Of a stretch of DNA of 50,224 bases, positions 16,762 to 24,762 are shown one piece after another. How positions within the stretch are numbered: position 1 is the stretch's first letter; each line of letters starts with the position of its first letter. Both the position numbers and the translations under genes were made by a program. The stretch is from a virus. The notes below the pieces were generated by a model. That model worked only from the letters and a program-made list of their open reading frames with translations, ran no database searches and was not told the origin of the DNA. The stretch is taken from IMG/VR virus record IMGVR_UViG_3300042888_003016, positions 1-50,224 of that record; one strand, given 5' to 3'.

Positions 16762-17037
16762 ATGGACAACAGTAGAGACACGCAAGACTCAATCGCAGAT
16801 TTGAATCAAAAGATAGAGGTATTAAGGTCAGAGGTTGAGCATATGCGCCTGGCAATGAGTCAGCATAATCTTCCCAAGCCGTACAGCGTGACGATTACGC
16901 CAAACTCAACAGACAGTCTCTCGGAGCTAGTAAAGCCTGTTGCAAAACGTATCTCGGATATTGGCCTGCCTTCTATCTCAAAGATATTTGGCGGCACATT
17001 AGCTTCGGAAATTGAAACTAAAGATTTAAAAAAATAA
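16762..17037 (+). CDS. Small coiled-coil protein
   Basis: A 91-residue product. Residues 9-35 (DSIADLNQKIEVLRSEVEHM) show heptad spacing typical of a coiled coil, followed by a Ser/Thr/Pro-rich linker and a C-terminal hydrophobic helix (PSISKIFGGTLASEI). Function is unknown. It lies 14 bp after the nuclease stop and ends the plus-strand run, facing the end of the glycan cassette. No clear terminator separates the convergent units in the 17-bp gap. Confidence 0.75.
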   Translation: MDNSRDTQDSIADLNQKIEVLRSEVEHMRLAMSQHNLPKPYSVTITPNSTDSLSELVKPVAKRISDIGLPSISKIFGGTLASEIETKDLKK

Positions 17038-17054
17038 ATGTAAACATTTTGACA

Positions 17055-18329
17055 TTAAATATCCCTATCTGCTATTTTTCTTTTTTCTACTGGCTCAAGT
17101 CTTCCGTGATGCTTTGCTTCTCCATCTTTCCTTACCCATGTCATACCGTAAGTGGAATCAAGATTCTCAGTCCCCTCTCTACGGAGAAGCCTTTCGGCCA
17201 TTGACTGGAATGTTGGGTCGTCGCTTAGGTTTAGGTATGCGTTGTGAGACCAAGGGAGGTCATAGAAGGCAGGTGCATTAACCAGAAGTGCCCCCGCAGT
17301 GGTCCAGTGTTCTTCGATTCTCGGATTCTCGTTAACAACGGCTCCGGATAGGCAGTATGCAGGGACATTCATACCCACTAACGGTCTATTTACTTCAAGC
17401 ATTTTTTCTATAGTCGAAGAATCAATTGACATGTCTGAATCTATGTATAACACTGCAGAATAATTCGCGACTCCATAGTTTAGTTCAGTGCAATCTTCAC
17501 CCCAGTGGTGTCCACTGGTTATTCTGTGTCTTTGGGCGAACTCTCTTATTAGATTTCTGCCAGTTTCTATTCGAATCCACCTATTGCCGGATTCGACTTT
17601 TTTCTGCATGTCATTTATTGAATACGTCCAGTAGTCGCCATTAATTTCCTTCAGTGCTTCAATCACTTCGGTAAATGGCTCTATGCCTCTGCCGTCTAGC
17701 TCAAAGGCCGCAAACCATTTTACATTTGGAAACTTTCTGCAAATCTCAACCCTGTCGGCGAGCCAGTCCATATGTTCTTTTGCGTCACACTTCCAGGCAA
17801 CTAGTGGAGTTCCTATAACAAAATGCTTATCATAATCAATTGGTTTTAGTACGGGTGATTCGGATAGTTTGTATTTGGGTTTGTTCAACTCTGCAACAAA
17901 ATCTGAACAAACGCCTGAGTACTGAATCTTCCAATCATTGTCCATCTCCCACCAGGATAATTCTGGAAGCACCTTGATGCACTTCTCTGAACTCCTCTTC
18001 TTTCCAGGAAATGCCCAAATGTAGCCTCTGCTAGTAATCGTGTAGTCGTCCGTATTGTGGAAAAAACAATGCAAATTATGCCTCATAGCAAAAGCTAATG
18101 ATTCTGAATTTTTACAATGAATCCATATTTGGTCAGTTCTGTCAATTAGCCATTCATGCGGAACTAGATATTGTGGACCATCATGACCTAGAAAGGAACC
18201 TGATTCATTAACCCACAAATCAACCTCGACATCAAATCCGTGTGCAATTGCTTCCTCTATATATGTTGGGTGATTTTCGAGTTCTGGCTTTGGACCGTTC
18301 AGGTTTCCTCTATGTGATATGTAAATCAT
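17055..18329 (-). CDS. GDPD-like domain fused to a GT-A glycosyltransferase
   Basis: The 424-residue product has two parts. Residues 1 to about 165 begin 'MIYISHRGNLNG' and include 'DVEVDLWVNESGSFLGHDGP', resembling the N-terminal barrel of glycerophosphodiester phosphodiesterases (HRG, ExD and HD motifs). The C-terminal 250 residues contain a 'VLYIDSDMSI' strand (DxD motif for a metal-bound nucleotide sugar), 'TTAGALLVNAP' and 'GMTWVRKDGE', as in family-2-like glycosyltransferases. Such a fusion could make or trim a glycerol-phosphate or sugar decoration. It is the last gene of a minus-strand operon, and its start overlaps the stop of the methyltransferase gene by 4 bp (18326-18329). Activity of the phosphodiesterase half is unproven. 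Confidence 0.75.
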   Translation of the reverse strand: MIYISHRGNLNGPKPELENHPTYIEEAIAHGFDVEVDLWVNESGSFLGHDGPQYLVPHEWLIDRTDQIWIHCKNSESLAFAMRHNLHCFFHNTDDYTITSRGYIWAFPGKKRSSEKCIKVLPELSWWEMDNDWKIQYSGVCSDFVAELNKPKYKLSESPVLKPIDYDKHFVIGTPLVAWKCDAKEHMDWLADRVEICRKFPNVKWFAAFELDGRGIEPFTEVIEALKEINGDYWTYSINDMQKKVESGNRWIRIETGRNLIREFAQRHRITSGHHWGEDCTELNYGVANYSAVLYIDSDMSIDSSTIEKMLEVNRPLVGMNVPAYCLSGAVVNENPRIEEHWTTAGALLVNAPAFYDLPWSHNAYLNLSDDPTFQSMAERLLRREGTENLDSTYGMTWVRKDGEAKHHGRLEPVEKRKIADRDI

Positions 18330-18928
18330 AAATCCCTCGAGAAGTGAATGTCTGCTTCTTTACCGACATTATCAGGAATGACATTACACGAGAATTTGTT
18401 TGACTGAAGCCAAGAAACAATATCTTCAACCCTATTTTCATCGGTTTTATAAAGGTCAACCGTATAGGCACCTTCACATTTTCCTTTTAAAACAATATCT
18501 ATCTTGTCCCCAAGACTCTTGAGAACCTTAAAATCATTTCCCTGCGCATCCACCCATAGGTAATCAATTTTCTCAATTCCATTTTCCAGTATGAAAGTAT
18601 CAAGTCTTATGGTTTGTACTTCGACAGTATGCGTTACCTGAAAATCTGGTCTACCTTCCCACTTTTCGTGAATGTCATCAGCGAATTCATAAAGGGATGA
18701 ACATCCCCAATCTCCGCCTCCAGCAATATTGAATACTTTTGTTGTCTCCTCCATGTCGACAGCCTTGCCAATGAGGTGGAAATTGTTGTTGTCTTTGAAC
18801 CTATTTAGTAAGTGCTCTATTAGCTCCGGGGTTGGTTCAAATGCCCAGACTTCATTGTTTTTATTGTTAACAAAATTTGCTGTGTCATTTCCGTAGTTGG
18901 CACCAACTTCAACAATTACCGATTTCAT
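18326..18928 (-). CDS. FkbM-family methyltransferase
   Basis: The 200-residue product opens 'MKSVIVEVGANYGNDTANF', the glycine-rich SAM-binding loop of FkbM methyltransferases, followed by 'VWAFEPTPELIEHL', 'VQTIRLDTFI' and 'IDYLWVDAQGNDFKVLKSLG', all conserved family blocks. FkbM enzymes O-methylate sugars or polyketides. I place the start at 18928, not at an earlier ATG, because this ATG overlaps the upstream stop as ATGA and has GGAG 8 nt ahead. It lies between the HAD-nucleotidyltransferase and GDPD-glycosyltransferase genes, suggesting methylation of the cassette's glycan. Confidence 0.88.
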   Translation of the reverse strand: MKSVIVEVGANYGNDTANFVNNKNNEVWAFEPTPELIEHLLNRFKDNNNFHLIGKAVDMEETTKVFNIAGGGDWGCSSLYEFADDIHEKWEGRPDFQVTHTVEVQTIRLDTFILENGIEKIDYLWVDAQGNDFKVLKSLGDKIDIVLKGKCEGAYTVDLYKTDENRVEDIVSWLQSNKFSCNVIPDNVGKEADIHFSRDL

Positions 18929-20298
18929 TTGTTGTTCTCCAGGTAGTAATTCAGGTCTTCCGGCGTTCCAATTCCCCACATTTTAGGGACTTCTTTAATT
19001 CGAATCTTTTTGCCATCCTGAATGGCTTCATTAAATACTGGGCAGACATAAAACTCATTATTGGTTCTAATGTCTTTTTTAATCATTTGATTTGCATATT
19101 TAACATAATCAGAGCCATGCTTCCAGTAATAAATTCCAACAGTTGCATTATCTGAAATTGGGTTCTTTTCTGCAACCTCATCTACAAGACCATCGTCACC
19201 AAGTTTTGCGTAAGACCACTTTGGGTGAGTTGCCTTAAATGTAAGTATTCCACCGTCGATACCCTCAGCCCCAAATGCGTAAAGACACTCGTTGCTATTC
19301 CAGTCGACTATCTGGTCAGAGTTCGCCATTAATAATGGTTCTTCATTGTCTATCAATCCAGATGCCAATAATGTCGTGCAAGCAGCGCCATCCGTCATTC
19401 CATCAACCAGGACAATGTCGCACCCTGGTTTGATGAGTCCCAGAACCTGTTTCAAGTTGTATTTTTCGTAGTGCTCTTTTTGTACAAGGAAAATAAAGTG
19501 CGCATCTATGTTTAGGTTCTCGACAACTACCTGAATCATTGGTTTGGCATTAACATCAATCAAGGGCTTCGGGAACGTGTACCCAGCTTGCGCAAATCGG
19601 GAGCCGGCTCCTGCCATCGGTATTAAAACATTCATTTTTTCATTCCTCCACGCAACAGGCTTTTTGCCTCTATTTTCTATTTCATCAACAAAACGGATTA
19701 AACGTTCCTTGTTAAGGTCGGCAGCATTCTTTATTGCATGAAGGTTTGCGCCAGAACTAAGCGCACCCTCCCTGCCGATATGGGAATCCTCAATAATTAT
19801 AGTATTAGCAGGAACTGCATCAAGGGAGACCATGCATTTCCAGTACATCTCTGGGTGTGGTTTGTGGTTTCTTACGTCCTCGTTGCTCATTATGTAGCTG
19901 ACGTATTTGAGGACACCAATTGCATCTAGGGCGGTTATGACCGTATCTCGTATGGCGTTCGAGGCAACAGCAATGCGCCAGCCCTTTTCTTTGAGGGTCT
20001 GCATTATGTCAATTGCTACGTAATTCTTGGGGAAATCTGAGAGTATTTCTAGAGTTGCTTTTTGCTTGTCTTCCCAGATTTGCTGATGTTTCGATTCTGG
20101 GAGACCTTTTTCTTCAGTCAACATCTTCAACTTTGTTGTTGTCCCAAGACCGTCATATTTGGATAGGTGTTCCTCTTGCGAAATTATGTATTTAACATCA
20201 ACCCTACTTAAGGCAATATTCAGTGAATCGTAATGAACGTCGCGTGATTCAATCAAAACACCATCAAGGTCAAAGATGACGAGAAAGTTATTTTTCAT
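18925..20298 (-). CDS. HAD phosphatase fused to a sugar nucleotidyltransferase
   Basis: The 457-residue product joins two enzymes. The N-terminal 220 residues are a HAD-superfamily phosphatase of the beta-phosphoglucomutase/Gph type: DxD motif in 'VIFDLDGVLIESRD', motif II 'VASNA', motif IV 'IIIEDSHIG'. The C-terminal part begins 'MNVLIPMAGAGSRFAQAGYT' and continues 'FPKPLIDV', the nucleotide-binding signature of GlmU/RmlA-like transferases, with 'LLMANSDQIVDW' as the metal-binding strand. Together they could dephosphorylate and activate a sugar as an NDP-sugar. The start at 20298 (MKNNFL) is chosen because the HAD motif normally lies near the N-terminus; a longer frame begins at 20355. It overlaps the upstream glycosyltransferase gene by 11 bp. 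Confidence 0.88.
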   Translation of the reverse strand: MKNNFLVIFDLDGVLIESRDVHYDSLNIALSRVDVKYIISQEEHLSKYDGLGTTTKLKMLTEEKGLPESKHQQIWEDKQKATLEILSDFPKNYVAIDIMQTLKEKGWRIAVASNAIRDTVITALDAIGVLKYVSYIMSNEDVRNHKPHPEMYWKCMVSLDAVPANTIIIEDSHIGREGALSSGANLHAIKNAADLNKERLIRFVDEIENRGKKPVAWRNEKMNVLIPMAGAGSRFAQAGYTFPKPLIDVNAKPMIQVVVENLNIDAHFIFLVQKEHYEKYNLKQVLGLIKPGCDIVLVDGMTDGAACTTLLASGLIDNEEPLLMANSDQIVDWNSNECLYAFGAEGIDGGILTFKATHPKWSYAKLGDDGLVDEVAEKNPISDNATVGIYYWKHGSDYVKYANQMIKKDIRTNNEFYVCPVFNEAIQDGKKIRIKEVPKMWGIGTPEDLNYYLENNK

Positions 20299-20944
20299 TT
20301 GGATTAGGTCCTGCATGCCTGTGCCACTTATTGTGACGAACAATGCTTTTTCCATTGCACTTCATTACATACTTATCACGAACACGCATTGACCATTCAA
20401 CATCTTCTGCTTCGTTCCATCCACGTGATTCGTCAAGGGGTTCTTCAAGCATCACATGTTTCTTAAGAATAAAGAAACCACCAGATATATACATGTATTG
20501 AGTTTGCGTCCAGTCGTTGTAGTCAAGTGACCATGCTTGACCGTGTCCTGGTTTGTCCCATAACGACCAGTCCATTGGGTTTCTAGCGCCATTAATTAAG
20601 TACTGAGGACATGAGCAGATATCCCAGTCTGTACCAAATGATTTAAATTCTTCGTACCATTTTTCATCAAATAAGTGATAGTCATGCATTAATGCAATGT
20701 TCTCGTATCTTGCATGTTGTACAAGAATATTTTTTTTCCTTGTAATCCACTTTGGCTTGACTGACTCATTAAAGTCAATTTTCACAATGTCCTGTCCGTC
20801 TATTCCCGATGAGTCCCCACCTCCAACAATGAGTATCTCAAAGTTTGGAACACGCAAATTGCGAATATTGGCTACCATTTCGGCAAGTCTCTGCTTATCC
20901 TCGTAAACGGTAATTATTCCAAAAGTAAAAGATATATCAGTCAT
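20288..20944 (-). CDS. GT-A glycosyltransferase, short family-2-like
   Basis: The 218-residue product starts 'DISFTFGIITVYEDKQRLAEMV', then 'FEILIVGGGDSSG', the usual first strands of a GT-A nucleotide-sugar fold. Later come 'MHDYHLFDEKWY', an 'YISGGFFILKK' acceptor-side segment and 'WNEAEDVEWSMRVRDKY', resembling the catalytic ED motif of family-2 and galactosyltransferase-like enzymes. It is probably cytoplasmic, with no transmembrane segment. Start and stop overlap both neighbours, so it belongs to the coupled glycan operon. Confidence 0.82.
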   Translation of the reverse strand: MTDISFTFGIITVYEDKQRLAEMVANIRNLRVPNFEILIVGGGDSSGIDGQDIVKIDFNESVKPKWITRKKNILVQHARYENIALMHDYHLFDEKWYEEFKSFGTDWDICSCPQYLINGARNPMDWSLWDKPGHGQAWSLDYNDWTQTQYMYISGGFFILKKHVMLEEPLDESRGWNEAEDVEWSMRVRDKYVMKCNGKSIVRHNKWHRHAGPNPNEK

Positions 20945-22049
20945 GATATTCCTGGATACCGTACAAAATGTGCCTGAATGTTGAGTCCCATTCGGAACCT
21001 CTAGCTTTAACTGTAAAGTTTTTTAGGTTTTCTAGATTTACCTCAATGTCATCTTTTCTCTTTTGTGGGTCAAGAAGCTCATCAAAATGATATTCCCAAT
21101 CATCCCAATTATAGGCAATTCTACCTATTCCCGATTTTGCAAGCTCCAGATACTCTGGTGAGGGTGATGCTATAAAAGGAATACCAGCAGCTGCGTACTC
21201 TAGGCCTTTTATGTAAGATTTGGCGTCATTGAATCTAACATTACTCAAAGGTACTATGCCTATATCCATATGCTCAAACAGCTTTGGGTAATCACTTATG
21301 GGAAGCATATGGGAAACCGTTGAGCGAGCAATGTCCACCCCAACCATCTCGTGTGCCAATGGGGCATCTGAAGTATGTCCAGAATGATGAAAATTTAACT
21401 TATTTTTTTTCATATATTCGCCAAACTTTGGACCAAGAACTTCCAAATCGTTTGACCTCCATGGAGTGGCCCCAACCCAGCCAATTGTTGGTTTATGGGT
21501 ATCTTTAACTTTTCTTCTTTTCCATCTGTCCAAATCTATGCCATTCCTAACAAGGAAAACATTTTTATGAAACTGTTTGTAGTAATCTAAAAGAAATGGA
21601 GTAGAAACAATCAGCGCATCAGCTTGATTGATGATGCTTGCATAATGCTCTCTGTTCACTTCTGGGTTTTTCTTTGGGTCTGTTGTTTCAAATGCCCTAT
21701 TTGTTGGCTCTAACCCATCAAACCAGTCGTCTATATCAACTATTATTTTTTGACCAAGTCCTTTTGCTATGGGCATAAATTCAGAAAAAGTTTTATGCAT
21801 AATTAACTTAATTACTATCAAATCCCATCCGTGAATAGCTTTATCGTTCTCGATTAACATGCCAACACCTTTTGTTGGGTGCAATCCAGGTAGTCCCATA
21901 CCGCAAATCCATCCATACCTAGTTTGAATTTCATCCATTGGCAACTTGCACCTATAGTATGAACAACCGTTTGGTTGAATTGGCTGCAATCCGAAAGACC
22001 AGTCTGTGGTCAAAAATGCAATCGTGGGTTTCCTTATTTCTTCGCTCAT
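20937..22049 (-). CDS. GT-B glycosyltransferase (group 1/GT4-like)
   Basis: The 370-residue product has a GT-B layout. N-terminal strands include 'IAFLTTDW' and 'GLPGLHPTKGVGM', a central 'DADALIVSTPFLLDYY'-like segment (here 'QADALIVSTPFLLDYYKQFH'), then 'FLVRNGIDLDRW', 'TIGWVGATPWRSNDL' and the C-terminal nucleotide-sugar region 'DIGIVPLSNVRFNDAKSYIK' followed by GLEYAAAGIPFIAS. It is the first gene of the glycan operon. The ATG lies 7 nt after a TAGTAT box (22057-22062), so the message may be leaderless. Donor and acceptor are unknown. Confidence 0.88.
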   Translation of the reverse strand: MSEEIRKPTIAFLTTDWSFGLQPIQPNGCSYYRCKLPMDEIQTRYGWICGMGLPGLHPTKGVGMLIENDKAIHGWDLIVIKLIMHKTFSEFMPIAKGLGQKIIVDIDDWFDGLEPTNRAFETTDPKKNPEVNREHYASIINQADALIVSTPFLLDYYKQFHKNVFLVRNGIDLDRWKRRKVKDTHKPTIGWVGATPWRSNDLEVLGPKFGEYMKKNKLNFHHSGHTSDAPLAHEMVGVDIARSTVSHMLPISDYPKLFEHMDIGIVPLSNVRFNDAKSYIKGLEYAAAGIPFIASPSPEYLELAKSGIGRIAYNWDDWEYHFDELLDPQKRKDDIEVNLENLKNFTVKARGSEWDSTFRHILYGIQEYHD

Positions 22050-22051
22050 TC

Positions 22052-22495
22052 TTAAAATACTAGTATATTTTTATTGCTCGATGAATCCGCCGGCCAAAAA
22101 TAAGGCATGTCTGGACCTACTTCGCCGAATATTGGAGCATAGTATTCTGGCATTTTCCGGAGAAGGTTTGATTTATGACTGTCGTGAAGACGCTCATCTC
22201 CAATCCATGGAGGGAGAATCTCCATGCTTGGTTTAACTAACAATGAAATTTTTTCTAGGCATGTATCTTTGTAGCCCATTGCCAGCCATGCTTTGCATAC
22301 CTCAACCCCGTAAGCGGACAATGCCGGCTCAAACCCAACCCACATCTTTACAGCTGGGTGACTTTTCCACCCATAATCTGGGTCCAATAAGCTCTTCAAA
22401 ATCTGAAGAGTCTCGACGCGTTGTTTACCTAACCTCCTGTAGTCCAATACTGATGCCGACTCACGAAAGCTTGAATATGGTAAAAATGTTTGCAT
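22052..22495 (-). CDS. MSMEG_6728/pyrimidine-dimer glycosylase-like protein
   Basis: The 147-residue product begins 'MQTFLPYSSFRESASVLDYR' and continues 'RLGKQRVETLQIL', 'HPAVKMWVGFEPALSAYG' and 'ACKAW'-like segments, matching an actinobacterial and phage family (MSMEG_6728-like) related to T4 endonuclease V-type pyrimidine dimer glycosylases. A DNA repair role is likely by family. I place the start at 22495, where the family's conserved N-terminus begins; this ATG lies 6 nt after TACTAT, with TTGCCG 17 bp further up, giving a leaderless promoter. It ends 3 bp before the glycan operon start. Confidence 0.8.
   Translation of the reverse strand: MQTFLPYSSFRESASVLDYRRLGKQRVETLQILKSLLDPDYGWKSHPAVKMWVGFEPALSAYGVEVCKAWLAMGYKDTCLEKISLLVKPSMEILPPWIGDERLHDSHKSNLLRKMPEYYAPIFGEVGPDMPYFWPADSSSNKNILVF
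22057..22062 (-). promoter_or_regulatory. Candidate leaderless -10 box of the glycan operon
   Basis: TAGTAT on the minus strand lies 7 nt before the ATG at 22049. No convincing -35 box is seen 17 bp upstream (TTCATC at best). No Shine-Dalgarno sequence precedes the start, consistent with leaderless initiation. Confidence 0.45.
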
Positions 22496-22501
22496 GAATC
22501 C

Positions 22502-22530
22502 ATAGTACCCTTTACCCATGAATACGGCAA
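22502..22530 (-). promoter_or_regulatory. Leaderless promoter of the glycosylase-like gene
   Basis: On the minus strand, TTGCCG (22525-22530), a 17-bp spacer and TACTAT (22502-22507) lie 6 nt before the ATG at 22495. The spacing places the transcription start at or next to the A of the ATG. Confidence 0.65.
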
Positions 22531-22539
22531 TGGATTTTT

Positions 22540-22983
22540 ATGGAAATAAATAAAAAAAGCGCTCCGCAAAATACAGTAATTGACATAATTAGAAAAGGTC
22601 AATGGGGTGATGTTGTCTACCTTCATAAGCTCTCGTGCGGGCACATGGAACCACGCAAGCGGCCAGCCAAGACCGAGAAAATAGCGTGCTCAATGTGCGT
22701 TATGGCATCAACATTTACAAAAATGTCTGCAGAGTTTGTCAGGACCGGCGTTGGGTACGAGGGCTACGAAGACATAGAAATAAAAGAAAATCAATCCGAA
22801 ATTGCATTATCTTCTCTTCAGGATGAAGTTTCGAGAATGACTGTATACATCGCCAAGAAACTAAAAGTATCCGCAGACGACATCACTATTTACATCGAGG
22901 AGTCTGATGATGGGTCGAATATAAGTGGTGGCTCAATCTTCCTAGATAGAGACTCTTTATTTAAAATTTTAGAAGAAAATTAA
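22540..22983 (+). CDS. Zinc-ribbon-like protein of unknown function
   Basis: A 147-residue product. Residues 29-53 contain 'LSCGHMEPRKRP' and 'IACSMC', giving a CxH...CxxC set that could bind zinc. The C-terminal half is acidic and mixed alpha/beta ('VSADDITIYIEESDDGS'). No family is recognised. It is transcribed divergently from the glycosylase-like gene, with about 44 bp between the starts, and overlaps the end of the basic protein gene (22980-23195) by 4 bp tail to tail. Confidence 0.75.
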   Translation: MEINKKSAPQNTVIDIIRKGQWGDVVYLHKLSCGHMEPRKRPAKTEKIACSMCVMASTFTKMSAEFVRTGVGYEGYEDIEIKENQSEIALSSLQDEVSRMTVYIAKKLKVSADDITIYIEESDDGSNISGGSIFLDRDSLFKILEEN

Positions 22984-23195
22984 TCTTCGTCGTTCACAGG
23001 AGAGCTTTTTCTGTTTTTCTTTCCAACCGGACCACGCAGGTCATGAGTTCTCTGCGGATGTCCTGTTGGGAGCCGGTTTCGTTTTTTTCCAGCCTTAGTA
23101 CCGGCAACAGTTTCTGTTTCTTTTGTTACTGGATTGATTCTGGTTCTGCCTGATGATTTTGAGTTGTTATTTGCCACAAGTGAATAATAACCCAA
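22980..23195 (-). CDS. Small basic protein
   Basis: A 71-residue product, strongly basic, with blocks 'SSGRTRINPVTKETETVAGT' and 'AGKKRNRLPTGHPQRTHDLR' and an acidic tail. It carries GPVGK followed by K and N, which resembles the polyvalent-protein motif but lacks the Met. It probably binds nucleic acid. No family is recognised. The gene sits 18 bp downstream of the lysozyme-like gene on the same strand and is probably cotranscribed. Confidence is limited by size and composition. Confidence 0.6.
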   Translation of the reverse strand: MGYYSLVANNNSKSSGRTRINPVTKETETVAGTKAGKKRNRLPTGHPQRTHDLRGPVGKKNRKSSPVNDED

Positions 23196-23213
23196 TGCAG
23201 GTAGCGCTGGTTA

Positions 23214-23795
23214 CTACTTTCCCTTTTTGCACCTATGCGCATATTCTGCGCCCCACTGGCAAGGGTCCCATGGGCCCCACCCGGATACCCTCCAGAGCAA
23301 CAGGCCGGCCCTAAGGTTTGTTTCTGCGTCAAGAAGTGGTTTCTGGTTACAAATGCTCATCTCGTTGCACAGTAGCGCCCACTGATTCCTGCTTTTGTCA
23401 TAATTCACTCCATTAATCTGGAGCAAACCACTGTCAGAGGGATGCGACATTGTTGCCATCTTGATGATATTGCAGTCACTATCAACAACTGAGCCGCCTA
23501 TGCGATTAGGACAGCCGCCTGATTCACGTAAAACGATTTTTTTAAGCCTAGGAATCTGCTTTGCCGGCCAGCCCACGCTTAACGCCATTTTCTCAAGCCA
23601 GGAAACATCTCCGTGGCTGAACTTTATTGTTTCAAGACTGTTGATTTCGTTAATTTTGTCATGCTGAATCAGCCTTGCAGATTCACTGCTAATAACCGCT
23701 ACTGGAGCTTTTGCCTCCATTGCGCCTACTGCAGAAAGACCCACCTGGGCAACCATTATAAAAAAAATAGCGTAAATACCAGTTTTGATGTTCAA
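23214..23795 (-). CDS. Secreted lysozyme/lytic transglycosylase-like protein
   Basis: The 193-residue product begins with a signal peptide (MNIKTGIYAIFFIMVAQVGL, ending near AMEAKA). The mature part has 'IPRLKKIVLRESGGCPN', with the likely catalytic Glu, then 'SDSGLLQINGVNY' and 'NLRAGLLLWRVSGWGPWDPC', the order of SLT/goose-type lysozyme folds. Four or more Cys residues suggest disulfides outside the membrane. It would cut peptidoglycan during lysis or entry. The start is TTG: AAGGAG lies 6 nt upstream and no ATG is better placed. A TATAAT promoter lies about 100 bp upstream. Confidence 0.85.
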   Translation of the reverse strand: MNIKTGIYAIFFIMVAQVGLSAVGAMEAKAPVAVISSESARLIQHDKINEINSLETIKFSHGDVSWLEKMALSVGWPAKQIPRLKKIVLRESGGCPNRIGGSVVDSDCNIIKMATMSHPSDSGLLQINGVNYDKSRNQWALLCNEMSICNQKPLLDAETNLRAGLLLWRVSGWGPWDPCQWGAEYAHRCKKGK

Positions 23796-23892
23796 TTAAG
23801 ACTCCTTGTTTAGGTGTATGGGATAGCGAGCAGGTTCGACCCTTGGGGACCTAGCTCAGTTTAAAAAAAACCTTTCGTGTATCCATACATCA

Positions 23893-23922
23893 ATTATAGC
23901 CCTTTTGTCTTATGTTGCACAA
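23893..23922 (-). promoter_or_regulatory. Consensus-like promoter of the lysozyme-like gene
   Basis: On the minus strand TTGTGC (23917-23922), an 18-bp spacer and a perfect TATAAT (23893-23898). The leader of about 90 nt contains a possible hairpin (AGGT...ACCT enclosing CCC/GGG near 23846-23866) and then the AAGGAG ribosome-binding site. Confidence 0.75.
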
Positions 23923-24029
23923 TTTTGTTGTAGTTTTGAGAAAATTAAAACCTTACAGGCAAAGGGTTTGAATTTGATTGCGTAAAAATGTATATCAATT
24001 CACAGATTTTGCTATGAATTCTAAAAAAA

Positions 24030-24455
24030 TCAACCATTGCTAGCAGCAAGAAACTGATTGGTTTTTTCTACTTGCCTATGCTTTGCATATAAAGGACTTC
24101 TCGCAGCATATTCAAGATTGAGCGTCTTGTACGACCCGCCAACCGACTGCATTAATACGCCAGCACAACCTGTTTCTTCACATGTCTCCCTAGAAAGTTC
24201 CTCATATTTTTCAAGAATTGCCCACATGGTGTCCCTCTGTTCTGGGGTCGTGTAATTACTCGGTGCCATGTGGTAGCGAAGCCCACCGAACTTCTGCTTG
24301 ATTTGAAGGATGGTGTATTTTGCGTCAACCGCAGTTAGTTCTTTATCGCAATCAATGATGAGTTGATACCAGCCCTCATCAACCTCTATGGCAGAACGAT
24401 AGGGAGGTTTTATCTTTTCGACAAGCTGCTGGACCTTGGTAAAGGTGTTGTCCAT
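24030..24455 (-). CDS. Conserved phage hypothetical protein, paralogue A
   Basis: A 141-residue product sharing the core 'VDEGWYQLIIDCDKELTAVD' and 'QIKQKFGGLRYHMAPSNYT' with the product of 25121-25531. The later 'CEETGCAGVLMQSVGGSYKT' and 'LNLEYAA' blocks are also shared. The fold appears mixed alpha/beta with two conserved C-terminal Cys. I recognise it as a type seen in phages but know no function. It is the last gene of the WhiB operon, 1 bp after the whiB stop codon. Confidence 0.8.
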   Translation of the reverse strand: MDNTFTKVQQLVEKIKPPYRSAIEVDEGWYQLIIDCDKELTAVDAKYTILQIKQKFGGLRYHMAPSNYTTPEQRDTMWAILEKYEELSRETCEETGCAGVLMQSVGGSYKTLNLEYAARSPLYAKHRQVEKTNQFLAASNG

Positions 24456-24456
24456 A

Positions 24457-24762
24457 TTAACGTTTTACCCTATCCTGAATAACTTTTACTCCACGCTTTG
24501 ACCTCTCTCGCTGCCTCTGCCTGTGCGAAAGGCCGCCCCATATGCCTTGTACATTCATGAATGTAAGTGAGAAATCTAGGCACTCATTTTTTGAAGAACA
24601 TGATTCGCAAATCTGCACAGCTTTTTTGTTGTTTGACTTTTCTTCTCCGTTTGCGCTCTTCTCCGGAAACCACCAGTCGGTAGGCATGCCCCGGCATGCA
24701 CCACTGAACCGTGGAACCTCGGTGTTTGCGCTCAGCAAATCAATATCGTGTACTGTTGTCAT
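24457..24762 (-). CDS. WhiB-family iron-sulfur transcriptional regulator (first of three)
   Basis: The 101-residue product has the WhiB layout: a first Cys in 'ACRGMPTDWWFP', then 'ICESCSSKNECLDF' (CxxCx5C) to hold a 4Fe-4S cluster, the 'GIWGGLS' turn and a basic tail 'RQRQRERSKRGVK' for DNA contact. WhiB proteins bind the housekeeping sigma factor and act as redox-linked regulators; phage versions can block host WhiB2 or sigma function. The start overlaps the stop of the upstream gene (ATGA at 24759-24762). Confidence 0.93.
   Translation of the reverse strand: MTTVHDIDLLSANTEVPRFSGACRGMPTDWWFPEKSANGEEKSNNKKAVQICESCSSKNECLDFSLTFMNVQGIWGGLSHRQRQRERSKRGVKVIQDRVKR

Noticed and set aside
23840-23875. 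tRNA fragment or attachment site (GGTTCGACCC and CCTAGCTCAG near each other)
   Set aside because: The two words are in the wrong order for one tRNA, no stems pair, and no integrase is in the window. It lies in the leader of the lysozyme-like gene.
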